Source: Candidatus Omnitrophota bacterium
GTDB taxonomy: Bacteria > Omnitrophota > Gorgyraeia > Zapsychrales > Fredricksoniimonadaceae
Length of the DNA stretch: 5,841 nucleotides
Direction of reading: 5' to 3'
Assembly (NCBI GenBank): GCA_017987425.1
Contig: JAGNTT010000123.1
Coordinates: forward strand, 1 to 5,841
Position 1 is the first letter of the stretch, and each line of letters begins with the position of its first letter. The translations under genes and the position numbers were made by a program. The notes below the pieces were generated by a model, which saw nothing but the letters and a program-made list of their open reading frames with translations, made no database searches and was not told where the DNA came from. Below are positions 5,486 to 5,841 of the stretch, piece after piece.

Positions 5486-5841
5486 TCTTCAAGACCTCAA
5501 AGACGTGCGTATTTAAAGAAAAACTGGACGTGTGCCACGATTCAATGATTTCATTCTTTTTCTCGGGCCACAGCGCGGCATAAGTGTCCCATCCCATCCG
5601 CGGACCATGGCGCGACACCCAGGGAGAATTGGGATAATAGCTATAAACTCCGTCGGGAAACGCGTTGTTTTTCACGGCTTTATAGGTCCAGTAATTCCAG
5701 TGAAAACCCAATTCTTTAAAACAGTTGAGAACATCCTTCAGATAAACATCCTCAGCGTAGACGCCCTGGCGATAATTGACGCCGAATTCACCGACGTGGA
5801 TCGGACGGCCGTATTTTTTTGAGAACCGCGCATACTCTTCA
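5475..5841 (-). CDS. Glycoside hydrolase, family 5-like, C-terminal part (runs off right edge)
   Basis: The frame is open from the right edge (first full codon at 5840) to the stop at 5475-5477, giving 121 residues of a longer protein. I translated past the TTG at 5711 (in KELGFHWNYW), which is internal and not a start. The segment starts EEYARFSKKYGRPIHVGEFG; the Glu in HVGEFG (codon at 5789-5787) matches the catalytic nucleophile position of GH5 (clan GH-A) barrels. GFHWNYWTYK follows at about residues 45-54, the aromatic strand typical of the last barrel segments, then FPDGVYSYYPNSPW. GH5 enzymes cleave beta-linked polysaccharides such as cellulose or mannan. Substrate, secretion signal and accessory domains lie outside the window and cannot be judged. 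The last 11 nt overlap the methyltransferase start. A link to polysaccharide use is unexpected next to rRNA-modification genes. Confidence 0.8.
   Translation of the reverse strand, partial: EEYARFSKKYGRPIHVGEFGVNYRQGVYAEDVYLKDVLNCFKELGFHWNYWTYKAVKNNAFPDGVYSYYPNSPWVSRHGPRMGWDTYAALWPEKKNEIIESWHTSSFSLNTHVFEVLKNGI

Noticed and set aside
5475..5711. A short separate gene starting at TTG 5711
   Set aside because: The frame continues upstream without a stop to the window edge and the extra residues contain the GH5-like GEFG motif, so TTG 5711 is internal.

Overview
The window is a compact, almost fully coding stretch of bacterial chromosome. GC content looks moderate (roughly half). Seven genes lie head to tail on the minus strand, and one small plus-strand frame at the left edge converges on them. 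Read in transcription order (right to left) the minus-strand genes are: the 3' end of a glycoside hydrolase (family 5-like), a TrmH/SpoU-family RNA 2'-O-methyltransferase, an RsuA/RluB-type pseudouridine synthase, a two-domain ABC-F ATPase of the YheS/YdiF kind, a stand-alone Smr-domain protein, a short lipoprotein, and an endonuclease III-like (HhH-GPD) DNA glycosylase. Spacing is very tight: 11-nt overlap, 16-nt gap, ATGA overlap, 97-nt gap, 4-nt gap (10 nt to the preferred start), 50-nt overlap. At least the first four genes look like one transcription unit, and the whole set may be.

The middle genes share a ribosome theme. The methyltransferase and pseudouridine synthase modify rRNA in their families, ABC-F proteins act on the ribosomal E/P sites, and Smr domains are nucleases that in studied cases act on mRNA at collided ribosomes. 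The flanking glycoside hydrolase and DNA glycosylase do not belong to that theme, so the cluster may simply be compact housekeeping organisation.

The lipoprotein implies a Gram-negative type envelope. The cellulase-like gene, the tight gene packing and the CACA/AGGA-rich inverted repeats recall uncultured anaerobic lineages such as Omnitrophota or related PVC-type bacteria. That is an impression only; there is no rRNA or marker gene that would fix the taxonomy.

The most unusual structure is a pair of purine/CACA-rich imperfect inverted repeats flanking the Smr gene. IR-B (1747-1805) fills the gap between the ABC-F gene and smr. IR-A (1367-1456) lies inside the 5' end of the lipoprotein gene, where its two arms encode the charged n-region and the hydrophobic core of the signal peptide. 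This looks like a dispersed intergenic repeat that has been captured as a lipoprotein signal peptide. A second oddity is a cysteine-rich, zinc-ribbon-like tail on the DNA glycosylase, whose iron-sulfur cysteine spacing is altered. No tRNA, rRNA, CRISPR array, transposase or convincing intrinsic terminator was seen, and no stretch longer than about 100 bases lacks a gene.
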